From assembly GCF_019112525.1 (NCBI RefSeq), contig NZ_CP077800.1, positions 3,782,001 to 3,846,000 on the forward strand: a stretch of 64,000 bases of DNA. Reading direction: 5' to 3'. A program made the position numbers and the translations under genes. Shown here piece after piece: positions 41,899-51,562 of the stretch (its first letter is position 1; each line of letters opens with the position of its first letter). The notes beneath the pieces are model-generated. The model ran no database searches and was not told the DNA's origin. It was given only the letters and a program-made list of their open reading frames with translations. The DNA comes from Modestobacter sp. L9-4. GTDB lineage: Bacteria; Actinomycetota; Actinomycetes; Mycobacteriales; Geodermatophilaceae.

Positions 41899-43389
41899 TC
41901 AGCCCGCGGTGTCCTCGTCGGGGCGGGTGCCCCGGCTGGGTGCGGAGTTGCCGGCACTGCCGGGCGACTCGGTGAAGCTGTCGGGCGCCGCCGTGGCCAC
42001 CGGGCTGTCGGGGTCGTTCGTGGTCCCGGTGGCGGTCGTCGGACGGTCCTGGTTGCTGGGCTCGTCGCGGCCGGCGGCCGGCTGGGCCTCGAGCGCACCG
42101 ATGCCGCCCTCGGCCGGACCGGAGTCCGACGGCGCGGTCATCGCGGTGGAGACGGTCTTCCCCTGGGCCTCAGGGGACTCGGTACCGCCGGCTTCGGTGC
42201 TCGGTGAGCTGGGCACGGGGTCCTCTCGGTAGCTGGGCACGGGCCCGTCGCCGGAGGGCGCCGGGTTCCACAGGTCGGTCGTGTTCTTCCTGCGCAGCAG
42301 GACCACGGCGATGCCGGCGACGGCGGCCAATGCGGCCACCACCCACGGCCAGCGACGCGGCTGCGGCTCGATGCCGACGCTCCGCTTGACCGTCGTGACG
42401 GTCTTCGCGGTGCGCTTGCCGGCCTCCTTGCGGGCCTCGCCGACGGCCTTCTCCAGCTCGACCCGGCGCTTGGCGGCCTTCTCGGAGAGCTTCTCGGCCT
42501 TCTTGCCGAGCTTGTCGGCCTTCTTGCCGGCCGCGGCGACGTTGGCGTCGGCCACGGCCCGCAGCGCCGCGAGCCGGGCGCCGGCCTCGGCCCGGGCGGT
42601 CTCGGCGGCGGCCGCTGCGTCCTTGCGGACCTTGTCGGTCTGCTTGGCCGTGGCGGCACCGAGGGTGGCGGCACCGGCGGTCAGGTCGGCGGTGCGGGCG
42701 TCGAGCAGTGCCCGGGCGGACCCGGCCTGCGCGGACAGGCTCGCCCGGGCGCTGTCGAGCGCGGGTGCCGCGGCCTCGCGTGCGGCCGTCACCTTCGGCG
42801 CCGCGTAGGCCGTGGCGGCCGCGGTCGCGGCGCTGAGCGCCGGCCCGGTGGCCTCGCGGGCGGCCACGATGCGCGGGGTGGCCGCGGCGATCGCGGTCTC
42901 CAGGTTGGCCCGGGCGGTGGCGGCGGCCGCCTCGAGTGCGGGGCCGCTGGCCTCGCGGGCGGCCTCGATGCGCGGGGTGGCCGCGGCGATCGCGGTCTCC
43001 AGGTTGGCCCGGGCCACCTTGGTGGCGGCCTCCAGGCGCGGGACGACGTCGGACTCGTAGGCCTTCTGCGCCGCCACGATGCGGGGGGCCAGGCTCTCCC
43101 GCGCGGCGTCGATGCGCGGCGTCAGGGTCTTCTGCGCCGCGTCCAGCCGGGGCACCAGCACCTCGCGGGCGGCGTCCAGCTGCGGGGCGAGCGCGGCGAC
43201 GGCGGCCTCCACGCGGGGGGCCACCTCGGCGGCGTACGCCGCGGTCGCGGCCTTGGTCGCGGCGTCGACCTGCGGGCGCAGCTGCTCGGCCGCGGCCCGG
43301 CGGGCCTCGGTCGCGGCCACGCCCAGGTGCGCCAGCCCTTCCTGCAACTCGGCCCCGATGACCTCTGTCGGGCTCTTCTTGCGGAACAC
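41899..43389 (-). CDS. Long amphipathic Ala-rich repeat protein with C-terminal membrane helix
   Basis: 496 residues. From about 20 to 340 it is an almost unbroken Ala/Arg/Glu helix built of 11-residue units with P-R-I/L-(D/E)-AA(R) at regular positions, like apolipoprotein- or Tol-type amphipathic repeats. Two units are nearly identical at DNA level with a 99-base period (33 residues). One transmembrane helix follows ([19 protein letters not shown], about 348-366), then an acidic Ser/Pro-rich tail of about 120 residues. Similar proteins in Actinobacteria have no assigned function; a structural membrane-surface role is a guess. Confidence 0.8.
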   Translation of the reverse strand: MFRKKSPTEVIGAELQEGLAHLGVAATEARRAAAEQLRPQVDAATKAATAAYAAEVAPRVEAAVAALAPQLDAAREVLVPRLDAAQKTLTPRIDAARESLAPRIVAAQKAYESDVVPRLEAATKVARANLETAIAAATPRIEAAREASGPALEAAAATARANLETAIAAATPRIVAAREATGPALSAATAAATAYAAPKVTAAREAAAPALDSARASLSAQAGSARALLDARTADLTAGAATLGAATAKQTDKVRKDAAAAAETARAEAGARLAALRAVADANVAAAGKKADKLGKKAEKLSEKAAKRRVELEKAVGEARKEAGKRTAKTVTTVKRSVGIEPQPRRWPWVVAALAAVAGIAVVLLRRKNTTDLWNPAPSGDGPVPSYREDPVPSSPSTEAGGTESPEAQGKTVSTAMTAPSDSGPAEGGIGALEAQPAAGRDEPSNQDRPTTATGTTNDPDSPVATAAPDSFTESPGSAGNSAPSRGTRPDEDTAG

Positions 43390-43593
43390 TCCAGCACCTC
43401 CGAGTTGATCGCTTCCCGATCATCCTGCCCGCTGCCGTCCCCCGGCACACCCCCAACCGGTGCCGGCCGCCGTCGCCGGTGCCCGTCGGTGGCAGCGGGG
43501 GAGGTGCAGACCGCGCCGGCCGCGACCCGTCGTCGGTGCGGTGCGCCGGCCGGGACGCCGCCGAGGTCGCCCCGCACCCGGGCCCCGAGGCAG

Positions 43594-43630
43594 CAGCGCC
43601 CCGTCCCCTCGGTGAGGGGACGGGGCGCTG
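43594..43630 (-). terminator. Hairpin terminator of the polyol-phosphate operon
   Basis: Perfect 17-bp stem (43594-43610 with 43614-43630), 3-base loop, 16 bases past the last stop of the four-gene minus-strand operon. Confidence 0.75.
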
Positions 43631-43645
43631 TCGTGCCGGGGTGGG

Positions 43646-44467
43646 TCAGTCGAGCTCGGAGGCCAGCGGCTCGAGGGCGGCGCGGGAGCCCAGCCAGGTG
43701 TTCGCCCGCTGCAGGTCGTCGTCGAAGTCGACCTCGACCGCGGAGAACCGGGAGATGTCCAGCGGGCGGAAGCGCACGCCGGCGCGCTGGACGGCCAGCT
43801 CCATGCCGCGCTCGAAGTAGTCGGTCATCCCCACCGTGGACAGGGCCTCGACCAGGGCGGACTTGTCGGCACCGGACACGTAGTTGATGCCCACCGCCTC
43901 ACCGAGCCCACCGACCACGCTCTTGGACAGCTCGGCGATGAAGCCGTCGGCGTCGAGGGTGTACTTGACCTCCTCGTCGGCCACGGTCGAGGTGTCGACG
44001 CAGACGAAGCTCTCGTCGGCGGCCACGAGCGGGGCCGCGTGGTCGAGCACGGCCGGGTCGAACACGACGTCGCCGTTGAGCCAGAGCACGCCGCCGGCCT
44101 GCGAGGAGCGCAGCGCGCGCAGCAGGCTCTGCGAGGTGTTGGTGGTGGCGAAGTCGGGGTTGAAGGCGAACAGCAGGTCCGGCTGCGCCCGCATGACGGC
44201 CTTGGCGCGGTAGCCGACGACGGCGGTCACCGGGGTGTCGGCGCCGAAGACCGCGCGGACGCCGTCCAGCTGCTGGCCCATGATGCTGCGGCCGTCCATC
44301 AGCGGGGTCAGCGGCTTGGGGAGCTTGCGGCCCAGGCGGGTGCCCATGCCCGCGGCCAGGATGACGACCTGGGGTGCGGTCGGGGTGGGCGCGGAGGGAC
44401 GGCCGGCAGCTGCCGGCTGCGACCGCTGATCGCGGCCCCCGGTCAGGATCGGGTCAGCAGTGCGCAT
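43646..44467 (-). CDS. LicC-like sugar/polyol-phosphate nucleotidyltransferase
   Basis: 273 residues. The N-terminal nucleotide site is VVILAAGMGTRLGRKLPKPL, followed by LWLNGDVVFD (metal Asp) and closing VEVDFDDDLQRA, the pattern of phosphocholine/polyol-phosphate cytidylyltransferases. Expected to make a CDP-activated polyol or choline phosphate. ATG 44467 has GAGGAG 6 bases upstream; ATG 44473 overlaps the previous stop as ATGA but leaves no room for a ribosome site. Last gene of a coupled operon. Confidence 0.82.
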   Translation of the reverse strand: MRTADPILTGGRDQRSQPAAAGRPSAPTPTAPQVVILAAGMGTRLGRKLPKPLTPLMDGRSIMGQQLDGVRAVFGADTPVTAVVGYRAKAVMRAQPDLLFAFNPDFATTNTSQSLLRALRSSQAGGVLWLNGDVVFDPAVLDHAAPLVAADESFVCVDTSTVADEEVKYTLDADGFIAELSKSVVGGLGEAVGINYVSGADKSALVEALSTVGMTDYFERGMELAVQRAGVRFRPLDISRFSAVEVDFDDDLQRANTWLGSRAALEPLASELD

Positions 44468-44469
44468 GC

Positions 44470-45591
44470 TCATCTCCTCTTTCCGTCGTGCGTGGGTGCG
44501 CCGCCCGGCCCAGGAGGGCCGGCCGGGAAGAACAGCTCGAGGACCCGCTCGGTGGCGTGGCCGTCCTCCAGCGAGCAGAAGGTCTCCCGGAACCGGTTGT
44601 ACCGCTCGGTCGGCACCCAGGGGGTCCGGTGGAGCTCGGCCAGGGCGGCCAGGACCTCGTCGCTGGTGTGCAGCAGCTCACCCGGGGCGGCCTCGGCGAG
44701 GTCGAAGTAGAAGCCCCGCAGCTCGCCGGAGAAGTACTCCAGGTCGTAGGTGAAGTTGAGGATCGGCTTGCCCGTCACGGCGAAGTCGAACATCGTCGAG
44801 GAGTAGTCGGTCACCAGGACGTCGGCGGCCAGGTACAGGAACCGGACGTCGGGGTGGCGCGACACGTCGCGGATCGGCGAGCCCTCGGGGAGGGTGAGCC
44901 GCTCGGACACCATCTGGTGCACCCGCAGCAGCAGCACGTGGTCGGAGCCCAGTGCTGCGGCGAACTCGTCCAGGTCCAGCGGGAAGGTGTGCTGCGGACC
45001 GCCGTCGGCGGCGTTGAACACCTGGTCGTCGCGCCAGGTCGGGGTGTAGAGCACCGCGGTGGCGTCCTCGGCGATGCCCAGCTCGGCCCGCACCTGCGCC
45101 CGCAGCGCGTCGCGCTCGGGGGAGGAGAGGACGTCGTTGCGCGGGTAGCCGGTCTCGTGCACCGGGCCGGTGAACCCGAACGCCTTGCGGAAGCGCGGGG
45201 TGCTCACCGGGTTCGGTGACAGCAGCGCGTCCCAGCGGGCGATCTCGGTGTCCAGGTAGGCCAGCCGGCCCTCGGGCGCCCACAGCACGTCGTTGTGGAT
45301 CCGCTTGAGCGGCGTGCCGTGCCAGGTCTGCAGGTACGTGGTGCCCGGAGACTTGTCCCAGTCGAAGCCGATGTGGTCGTTGGAGACCACCACGTCGGCA
45401 GCCTCCAGCGCGGCCACCGCGTCGGCGCTGCCGAACTCGACCGTCGTCGTCCCGGCGGGGAAGTCCCCGAGCCGGTCGGGGGCGGCGAGCCAGGTGTAGG
45501 AGTTGTCGTCGCCGCGGGCCACCAGGGCCTCGAAGAGGGCACGCGGGCTGTCGGAGAACATCCCGCGGAAGCTGTTCAGGACGACGTTCAC
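44470..45591 (-). CDS. CDP-glycerol glycerophosphotransferase-family polymerase
   Basis: 373 residues from GTG 45591, which overlaps the previous stop as GTGA. Family motifs of TagF/TagB-type enzymes: YLQTWHGTPLKRI (catalytic His, about 92-104), ETGYPRNDVL, VLYTPTWRDD, LLLRVHQMVS and VTDYSSTMFDFA (about 265-276). Transfers polyol-phosphate units from a CDP-polyol to a growing chain at the inner face of the membrane. It lacks an extra N-terminal glycosyltransferase domain. Neighbours suggest the unit may be other than glycerol phosphate. Confidence 0.88.
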   Translation of the reverse strand: MNVVLNSFRGMFSDSPRALFEALVARGDDNSYTWLAAPDRLGDFPAGTTTVEFGSADAVAALEAADVVVSNDHIGFDWDKSPGTTYLQTWHGTPLKRIHNDVLWAPEGRLAYLDTEIARWDALLSPNPVSTPRFRKAFGFTGPVHETGYPRNDVLSSPERDALRAQVRAELGIAEDATAVLYTPTWRDDQVFNAADGGPQHTFPLDLDEFAAALGSDHVLLLRVHQMVSERLTLPEGSPIRDVSRHPDVRFLYLAADVLVTDYSSTMFDFAVTGKPILNFTYDLEYFSGELRGFYFDLAEAAPGELLHTSDEVLAALAELHRTPWVPTERYNRFRETFCSLEDGHATERVLELFFPAGPPGPGGAPTHDGKRR

Positions 45592-46358
45592 GCGGCACCG
45601 CCCACGGGGGCCGGGCGGGTGCTGAGCACCGGCAGGAGCAGGTCGGTCAGCTCGGCCCAGGAGGAGACGACGGCGACGACGCCGGCCTCGCGCAGCTGCG
45701 CCTCGCGCTCGGCGCGCTCGGCCGGGGCCACGAAGCGCAGGTTGCCCACGGTCGGGCAGCCGGCCCGCACCGCCGACAGCGCCCCGGGGACTGAGTCCTC
45801 CACGGCCAGGCCGCGGGCCGGGTCGATGCCCAGCGCGGTGCAGGCGTGCAGGTAGACCGCCGGGTCGGGCTTGCTGGTGGGCGTGGGCAGCGAGTCCTCG
45901 GCGCTGTACCGGTCGGCCGGGGGGACCAGCTCGTCGAGCCCGGTGGCGGTGAAGCACGCGGCCAGCCGGGTCAGCGCGCTGGAGCTGACCGCGGCCAGCG
46001 TGAGGTGCGCGTCCAGTGCGGTCAGGGCGGCGGTGACCTCGGCGTCGGGGCGCAGCACCTGACCCAGGTGGGCGGTGACGGCCGTCTTCTCCTCGGCGAC
46101 CCAGCGGTCCAGGTCGGTGACCGGGACGCCGGCGTCCGCGGCGAGCTCGGCGGCCGTCGTCCGGAAGTTCTTCCCGGTGGTGGCCAGGCGGAGCTCCTCG
46201 GCGGTGAACCGCCGGTCGATGCCGTGCGCGGCGAGGAAGCGGTTGGTGACGTCGGCCGAGGCGACGAAGGCCGGCTCCTCGGAGGGGAACAGGTTCCCGT
46301 CCGCGTCGCAGAGCAGCGCCTCGAGTGGCTCGATGAGCGCGTCGGTGAGCCGGGGCAT
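45588..46358 (-). CDS. HAD-superfamily phosphatase (subfamily IA)
   Basis: 256 residues. Motif I is LLCDADGNLFPSEEP (nucleophile Asp and +2 Asp, about 17-19), motif II VSSSALTRLA, motif III Lys in TSKPDPAVYLHA, motif IV VEDSVPGALSA. Resembles beta-phosphoglucomutase/sugar-phosphatase members. The start ATG 46358 has GGAGGAGG 8 bases upstream; an ATG at 46400 that overlaps the dehydrogenase stop would add 14 residues. Probably acts on a polyol or sugar phosphate of the same operon. Confidence 0.83.
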   Translation of the reverse strand: MPRLTDALIEPLEALLCDADGNLFPSEEPAFVASADVTNRFLAAHGIDRRFTAEELRLATTGKNFRTTAAELAADAGVPVTDLDRWVAEEKTAVTAHLGQVLRPDAEVTAALTALDAHLTLAAVSSSALTRLAACFTATGLDELVPPADRYSAEDSLPTPTSKPDPAVYLHACTALGIDPARGLAVEDSVPGALSAVRAGCPTVGNLRFVAPAERAEREAQLREAGVVAVVSSWAELTDLLLPVLSTRPAPVGGAA

Positions 46359-46396
46359 GGTGGGCGCCTCCTCCGTGGGGTCGGTCGGACGGGTGG

Positions 46397-47971
46397 TCAT
46401 GCCGGCAGCAGGTCGCCGGACAGCGGGGGGTGGACCGGGACGGCGCTCGCGTCGTCCTCGGCGAGCGCGCACGCCACCGCACCCCGGACGCCGAGCTCCT
46501 CGAGGCGGCGCAGCGCGGTGGCGAGGCCGTCGACGAACCCCGCGTCGGCGGCGAGGTTGCCGAAGACGGCGTCGACGGCCAGCAGCGGGCGCGGGTCGGT
46601 GCCGCCGGCGCGGGCCAGGACGCCCAGCTCCTCGGCCCGGTCGTCGGCCAGCACCAGCGGGCGGCCGGCGAGGTCGGTGCCCTGCAGGTACCGGCACCAG
46701 CCGGCGACGGCGAGGGTGAGCAGTGCGCAGGGCCGGCCCTGGGCCCGGGCGGTGAGGACCGAGGGCAGCACGTACAGCGGGATCTTCGACGAGCCGCGGC
46801 GGCACAGCCGGTCCAGCCGGTCGCCGATCGCCGGGTCGGTGAAGCGGCGCAGCAGGCTGCGCTGGTAGGCCGCCAGGTCGATGCCGTCGGGTGCGGGCAG
46901 CAGGGGGGCGACCTCCCGCGCCATCAGCGTGGCCACGTACGCCCCGAGCACCGGGTCGGCCAGGAACTCGTCGACCCGCGTGACGCCGGCCAGCTCACCG
47001 AGGTGGCCCATCGCGGAGTGGCTGCCGTTGAGCAGCCGGGTCTTCATCAGCTCGTGGTGGCCGACGTCGGCGACGAACTGCACGCCGACCCGGTCCAGCG
47101 GCGGGCGGCCGTTGCAGAAGGAGTCCTCCAGGACCCACTGGGAGAACGGCTCGGTGATGACCGGCCACCGGTCGGCGACGCCGAACAGCCGGGTCACCTC
47201 GTCGCGGTCGGCCAGGCTGGTCGAGGGGGTGATCCGGTCGACCATGCTGCCGGGGAAGGCGACGCGCTCGTCGATCCACCGGGCCAGCTCCGGGTCGCGC
47301 AGCCGGGCGAAGCCGACCACGGCGGCGCGGGCGGCCTCGCCGTTGGACTGCATGTTGTCGCAGGACAGCACGGTGAACGGCGGCAGACCGGCCCGCCGGC
47401 GGACGTCGAGGGCCTCGACGATGTAGCCGAAGAGGGTCTGCGGCGCGTGGGGGGCGGCCAGGTCGGCGTGCACCGCGTCGTCGGGGACGAACCGGCCGGT
47501 GCCGGCGTCGATCCGGTAGGCGTTGCCGGTGATGGTCATGGTGACCAGCCGGGTGCGCTCGTCGGTCAGCGCGGCCAGCACGGTCGCGGGGGAGTCGGGG
47601 GCGAAGAGGTAGTCGACCATCGCGCCGACCACCCGGGCCCGCTCGCCGGCGCTGCTGCGCTCGACCACGGTGTAGAGGTGGTCCTGTGGCTGCAGGGCGT
47701 CACGCATCTGCGGGGAGCGGAGCCCGACGCCGACGACGCCCCAGTCGGTGCAACCGGACTCGGCCAGGTCGTCGAGGTAGACCAGCTGGTGGGCGCGGTG
47801 GAACCCGCCGACGCTGAAGTGCACGACCGCGGGGGTCAGGGACGCCCGGTCGTAGGAGGGGACGCGGACACGGGCCGCGTGGTGGGGGAGGGTCTGCTCG
47901 GACAGCGGGACCGCCGGAGGGGCGGTGGGGACGCCGGTGGGGACGGCGCCGTTCTGGGCGAGCTGTTCCAT
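46397..47971 (-). CDS. Mannitol 2-dehydrogenase family oxidoreductase
   Basis: 524 residues, long-chain polyol dehydrogenase. N-terminal Rossmann part: VVHFSVGGFHRAHQLVYLDDL (about 50-70). The catalytic K-x5-N-x2-H motif is KTRLLNGSHS (about 311-320). Interconverts a ketose such as fructose with its polyol using NAD(H). ATG 47971 with GAGGAGG six bases upstream. First gene of a four-gene operon with an HAD phosphatase, a polyol-phosphate polymerase and a nucleotidyltransferase, which suggests polyol supply for a wall polymer rather than simple sugar catabolism. Confidence 0.87.
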   Translation of the reverse strand: MEQLAQNGAVPTGVPTAPPAVPLSEQTLPHHAARVRVPSYDRASLTPAVVHFSVGGFHRAHQLVYLDDLAESGCTDWGVVGVGLRSPQMRDALQPQDHLYTVVERSSAGERARVVGAMVDYLFAPDSPATVLAALTDERTRLVTMTITGNAYRIDAGTGRFVPDDAVHADLAAPHAPQTLFGYIVEALDVRRRAGLPPFTVLSCDNMQSNGEAARAAVVGFARLRDPELARWIDERVAFPGSMVDRITPSTSLADRDEVTRLFGVADRWPVITEPFSQWVLEDSFCNGRPPLDRVGVQFVADVGHHELMKTRLLNGSHSAMGHLGELAGVTRVDEFLADPVLGAYVATLMAREVAPLLPAPDGIDLAAYQRSLLRRFTDPAIGDRLDRLCRRGSSKIPLYVLPSVLTARAQGRPCALLTLAVAGWCRYLQGTDLAGRPLVLADDRAEELGVLARAGGTDPRPLLAVDAVFGNLAADAGFVDGLATALRRLEELGVRGAVACALAEDDASAVPVHPPLSGDLLPA

Positions 47972-48361
47972 CGACGTCCTCCTCTCTGCCGTTCAACGCT
48001 CGGCGCGCGCACTGGTGCCCTGTGGCTCCCCGGGTTCCGCGACGGCAGGTCTGCTGTCGCCTGCCGCGGGACGGCCGTCCCTGTCGTCAGCTGGTGCTCT
48101 CCACCGGGGGCTCGGGCCGGACGGCGGTGTCTGCCGTCGACCTCGTGCCCACCGGGAGCGCACTGCCGGCGCACCGTGCTCAGGCGACGCTGCTGCTCAA
48201 CGCCGGATCGGTGGGATGCCCCCAGGTCACAGGGGACAAACGCGCGGTGATCATCAACATACGGGTCAGGACCGGTCGTTGGCCAGCGCTGGACCCTCCG
48301 CACTGGCCCCGACGGGTGTGGAGCGCTGCCCGCGTCCGGCGGGCGGGCGGGCGCCGCGCGC
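47972..48361. other. Intergenic region between the polyol operon and leuS leader
   Basis: About 390 bases between divergent transcription units. No open frame with a start signal, no RNA gene recognised. It should hold the promoter of the minus-strand operon; the relatively A+T-rich stretch at about 48240-48265 (tgatcatcaacatacgg) is the most likely control area, but no clear -35/-10 pair was identified. Confidence 0.5.
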
Positions 48362-48374
48362 TAGGATCGGCCCC

Positions 48375-48410
48375 GTGACCGGCGGACTCCTGCTTCCCCG
48401 GCCGTGCTGA
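48375..48410 (+). CDS. leuS leader peptide (MTGGLLLPRPC)
   Basis: GTG start, 11 codons and TGA. Leucine codons CTC, CTG and CTT are consecutive at 48387-48395. The -10 box ends 7 bases before the GTG, so translation would be leaderless. The stop codon lies inside the first hairpin of the attenuator. Confidence 0.65.
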   Translation: MTGGLLLPRPC

Positions 48411-48434
48411 TCCCTCTCTGCTGACCAGCACGGC

Positions 48435-48460
48435 GACCCCTCCTGTGTGAGGGGTCTCTT
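48435..48460 (+). terminator. Attenuator terminator upstream of leuS
   Basis: 8-bp stem gacccctc/gaggggtc with a 6-base loop followed by TCTT, 30 bases before the leuS start. Unlike most hairpins here it has a short pyrimidine run after the stem. Confidence 0.65.
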
Positions 48461-48490
48461 CATGTCCGCCCCCTGCACCGGGAGTCCCCG

Positions 48491-51391
48491 ATGACCCAGA
48501 CCACCGAGCCCACCGCCGACGGGGTGCCCCCGCACCGCTACACCCCCGCGCTGGCCCAGCAGATCGAGCTGGCCTGGCAGGACCGCTGGGAGGCCGAGGG
48601 CACCTTCCACACGCCCAACCCGGTCGGGCCGCTGAGCGAGGGCTTCGACCGCGTGGCCGACCGGCCCAAGGCGTTCGTGATGGACATGTTCCCGTACCCC
48701 TCCGGTGCCGGGCTGCACGTCGGGCACCCGCTGGGCTACCTGGGCACCGACGTCACCAGCCGCTTCCTGCGGATGGACGGGCGCAACGTGCTGCACCCGA
48801 TGGGCTACGACGCCTTCGGCCTGCCCGCCGAGCAGTTCGCGGTGCAGACCGGGCAGCACCCCCGCGTCACCACCGAGGCCAACATCGCCGCGATCAGCGC
48901 GCAGCTGCGCCGCCTGGGCGTCGACCACGACACCCGCCGCACCTTCGCCACGATCGACCCGGGCTACTACAAGTGGACCCAGTGGATCTTCCGCCAGGTC
49001 TTCGAGGCCTGGTTCGACCCCGAGACGAACCGCGCCCGCCCGATCGCCGAGCTGGTCACCGAGCTGGACGCCGGCACCCGGCAGCCCGCGCCCGGCACGC
49101 TGCCGGAGGGGCGGACCTGGGTCGAGCTGTCCCCGGTCGAGCGCCGGCAGGTCGTCGACGCGCACCGGCTGGCCTACCGGAACTCCGCGCCGGTCAACTG
49201 GTGCCCGGGGCTGGGCACGGTGCTCTCCAACGAGGAGGTCACCGCCGACGGGCGCTCCGAGCGCGGCAACTTCCCCGTCTTCCGGCGTCCGCTGACCCAG
49301 TGGATGATGCGGATCACCGCCTACGCCGAGCGGCTGATCGACGACCTGGACCGGCTGGACTGGTCGGACTCGCTCAAGCAGATGCAGCGCAACTGGATCG
49401 GCCGCTCGACCGGCGCCCGGATCCGGTTCTCGGTGGGGACGGGTGGGGGAGACGCGGCCGTCGAGGGGGAGACCGTCGAGGTCTTCACCACCCGGCCCGA
49501 CACCCTGTTCGGCGCCACCTACCTGGTGCTGGCGCCGGAGCACCCGCTGGTCGAGGCGCTGACCGCGGACGCGTGGCCGGCCGGCGCCGACCCGCGCTGG
49601 ACCGCCGGTGCCGCCACCCCGGCCGAGGCGGTCGCTGCCTACCAGCTGCAGGCCTCCCGCCGCTCGGAGCTGGAGCGACAGACCGAGGGCCGCGACAAGA
49701 CCGGCGTCTGGCTGGGCGTCACCGCGACCAACCCGCTGACCGGTGCCGACCTGCCGGTGTTCATCGCCGACTACGTGCTCACCGGCTACGGCACCGGCGC
49801 GATCATGGCCGTGCCCGGTGAGGACACCCGCGACTGGGAGTTCGCCCAGGTCTTCGGACTGCCCGTGGTGCGCACCGTCCAGCCGCCCGCGGACTTCGAC
49901 GGCGGTGCCTACACGGGCACCGGACCCATGATCAACTCCTCCAACGAGCAGCTGTCGCTGGACGGGCTGGACAAGGCCACCGCCATCGCCACGGTCACCG
50001 AGTGGCTGGTCGCGAACGGCTGCGGTGAGGCGACGACCACCTACAAGCTGCGCGACTGGCTGTTCAGCCGGCAGCGCTACTGGGGCGAGCCGTTCCCGAT
50101 CGTCTACGACGCCGACGACCTGCCGGTCGCCGTCCCGGACACGATGCTGCCGGTGCTGCTGCCCGAGGTCGACGACTACTCGCCGAAGACCTTCGCCGAC
50201 GACGACGCCGACTCCCAGCCCGAGCCGCCGCTCTCGCGCGCCACCGAGTGGACGACGGTCACCCTGGACCTCGGCGAGGGTCCGAAGCAGTACCGCCGGG
50301 AGACCAACACGATGCCCAACTGGGCCGGGTCGTGCTGGTACTACCTGCGCTACACCGACCCGACCAACGACCAGCAGTTCGTCGACCCCGAGCTCGAGCG
50401 GTACTGGATGGGCCCGCGCGAGCCCGGCGACGTCGGTGGCGTCGACCTCTACGTCGGCGGTGTCGAGCACGCCGTTCTGCACCTGCTGTACGCCCGGTTC
50501 TGGCACAAGGTGCTGTTCGACCTGGGCCACGTGTCCAGCGAGGAGCCCTTCCGCCGGCTGGTGAACCAGGGCTACATCTCCGCCTACGCCTACACCGACG
50601 CGCGCGGCTTCCCCGTGCCCGCGGCCGAGGTGACCGAGCGCGACGGGCAGTGGTTCTTCGAGGGGCAGCCGGTCAACCGTGAGTACGGGAAGATGGGCAA
50701 GAGCCTCAAGAACGTCGTCACCCCCGACGAGATGATCGCGCTGTACGGCGCGGACACCTTCCGGGTCTACGAGATGTCGACCGGCCCGCTGGACCAGTCG
50801 CGGCCCTGGGAGACCAAGGCCGTCGTCGGCTCCGCCCGGCTGCTGGCCCGCATCTGGCGCGTGGTGGTCGACGAGGAGACCGGTGAGGTCCGCGCCGGGG
50901 ACGTCGAGCCCGACGAGGACGCCCTGCGCGCGCTGCACCGGGCCATCGAGGCCGTCCGCGACGGCATGACGACGCTGCGGTTCAACATCGCCATCGCCCG
51001 GATCACCGAGCTGACCAACCACCTGACCCAGGCGTACGCGCCCGGGACGGCGGTGCCCCGCTCGGTCGCCGAGGCGCTGGTGCTGCTGGTCGCCCCGCTG
51101 GCCCCGCACCTGGCCGAGGAGCTGTGGTCCCGGCTCGGCCACCCCGGCTCGGTGGCCTGGGCGCAGTTCCCGGTCGCCGAGGAGCGCTGGCTGGTCGACG
51201 ACACCGTCGAGGTCGCCGTGCAGGTCAACGGCAAGGTGCGCGCCCAGGTCGCGGTCCCGGCCGACGCGGACGCCGCCACCCTGGAGGCGGCGGCCCGCGC
51301 CGACGAGAAGGTGATCGCCCAGCTGGAGGGCAAGACGGTGCGCCGCGTGATCGCCGTCCCGGGCCGGCTGGTCAACTTCGTCGTCGGCTGA
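48491..51391 (+). CDS. leuS: Leucyl-tRNA synthetase
   Basis: 966 residues, full length class I synthetase. The HIGH motif is HVGHP (about 76-80) in [21 protein letters not shown]. The large connective-peptide editing domain is present, including the segment [19 protein letters not shown] (about 335-355). The KMSKS loop reads KMGKS in [10 protein letters not shown] (about 732-741). The C-terminal anticodon domain is complete. ATG 48491 with GGGAG upstream. Expression probably controlled by the attenuator before it. It interrupts the lipA-lipB neighbourhood. Confidence 0.97.
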   Translation: MTQTTEPTADGVPPHRYTPALAQQIELAWQDRWEAEGTFHTPNPVGPLSEGFDRVADRPKAFVMDMFPYPSGAGLHVGHPLGYLGTDVTSRFLRMDGRNVLHPMGYDAFGLPAEQFAVQTGQHPRVTTEANIAAISAQLRRLGVDHDTRRTFATIDPGYYKWTQWIFRQVFEAWFDPETNRARPIAELVTELDAGTRQPAPGTLPEGRTWVELSPVERRQVVDAHRLAYRNSAPVNWCPGLGTVLSNEEVTADGRSERGNFPVFRRPLTQWMMRITAYAERLIDDLDRLDWSDSLKQMQRNWIGRSTGARIRFSVGTGGGDAAVEGETVEVFTTRPDTLFGATYLVLAPEHPLVEALTADAWPAGADPRWTAGAATPAEAVAAYQLQASRRSELERQTEGRDKTGVWLGVTATNPLTGADLPVFIADYVLTGYGTGAIMAVPGEDTRDWEFAQVFGLPVVRTVQPPADFDGGAYTGTGPMINSSNEQLSLDGLDKATAIATVTEWLVANGCGEATTTYKLRDWLFSRQRYWGEPFPIVYDADDLPVAVPDTMLPVLLPEVDDYSPKTFADDDADSQPEPPLSRATEWTTVTLDLGEGPKQYRRETNTMPNWAGSCWYYLRYTDPTNDQQFVDPELERYWMGPREPGDVGGVDLYVGGVEHAVLHLLYARFWHKVLFDLGHVSSEEPFRRLVNQGYISAYAYTDARGFPVPAAEVTERDGQWFFEGQPVNREYGKMGKSLKNVVTPDEMIALYGADTFRVYEMSTGPLDQSRPWETKAVVGSARLLARIWRVVVDEETGEVRAGDVEPDEDALRALHRAIEAVRDGMTTLRFNIAIARITELTNHLTQAYAPGTAVPRSVAEALVLLVAPLAPHLAEELWSRLGHPGSVAWAQFPVAEERWLVDDTVEVAVQVNGKVRAQVAVPADADAATLEAAARADEKVIAQLEGKTVRRVIAVPGRLVNFVVG

Positions 51392-51473
51392 CGACGGCCG
51401 CCACCCATCGTTCGCGGCGGGCTCCGATATGGGCCGGCTGCCTGACGTGGACCGGGTGACCTGATCACACATG

Positions 51474-51509
51474 CTGTCCCCCCGCACCGACGCCGGTGCG
51501 GGGGGACAG
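51474..51509 (+). terminator. Hairpin terminator after leuS
   Basis: Perfect 16-bp stem (51474-51489 with 51494-51509), 4-base loop, about 80 bases after the leuS stop. Confidence 0.75.
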
Positions 51510-51526
51510 TCGTCCGTGCCTCGGGT

Positions 51527-51554
51527 CCCGGCGCGGGCAGCTGCCCGCGCCGGG
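51527..51554 (-). terminator. Hairpin terminator after lipB
   Basis: 28-base perfect palindrome (arms 51527-51540 and 51541-51554), 8 bases past the lipB stop on the minus strand. Confidence 0.65.
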
Positions 51555-51562
51555 AGTCGGAG

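Larger units (their letters stand above)
48362..48460 (+). promoter_or_regulatory. leuS leader: promoter, leader peptide and attenuator
   Basis: In order: -10 box TAGGAT (48362-48367), an 11-residue leader peptide with three consecutive leucine codons (48375-48410), a 9-bp hairpin containing its stop codon (48401-48409 with 48426-48434), and immediately a terminator hairpin (48435-48442 with 48449-48456, then TCTT). The bases gatccctc (48409-48416) can also pair with the terminator's 3' arm gaggggtc, giving a competing fold. This is the layout of ribosome-mediated attenuation responding to charged tRNA-Leu. Confidence 0.72.

Noticed and set aside
48361-48490. T-box riboswitch before leuS
   Set aside because: No T-box consensus (AGGGUGGNACCGCG-like) or specifier loop; the leader peptide with three Leu codons explains the hairpins better.
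48266-51487. Minus-strand frame of about 1073 codons opposite leuS
   Set aside because: Antisense of leuS; Val/Gly/Arg-rich low complexity.
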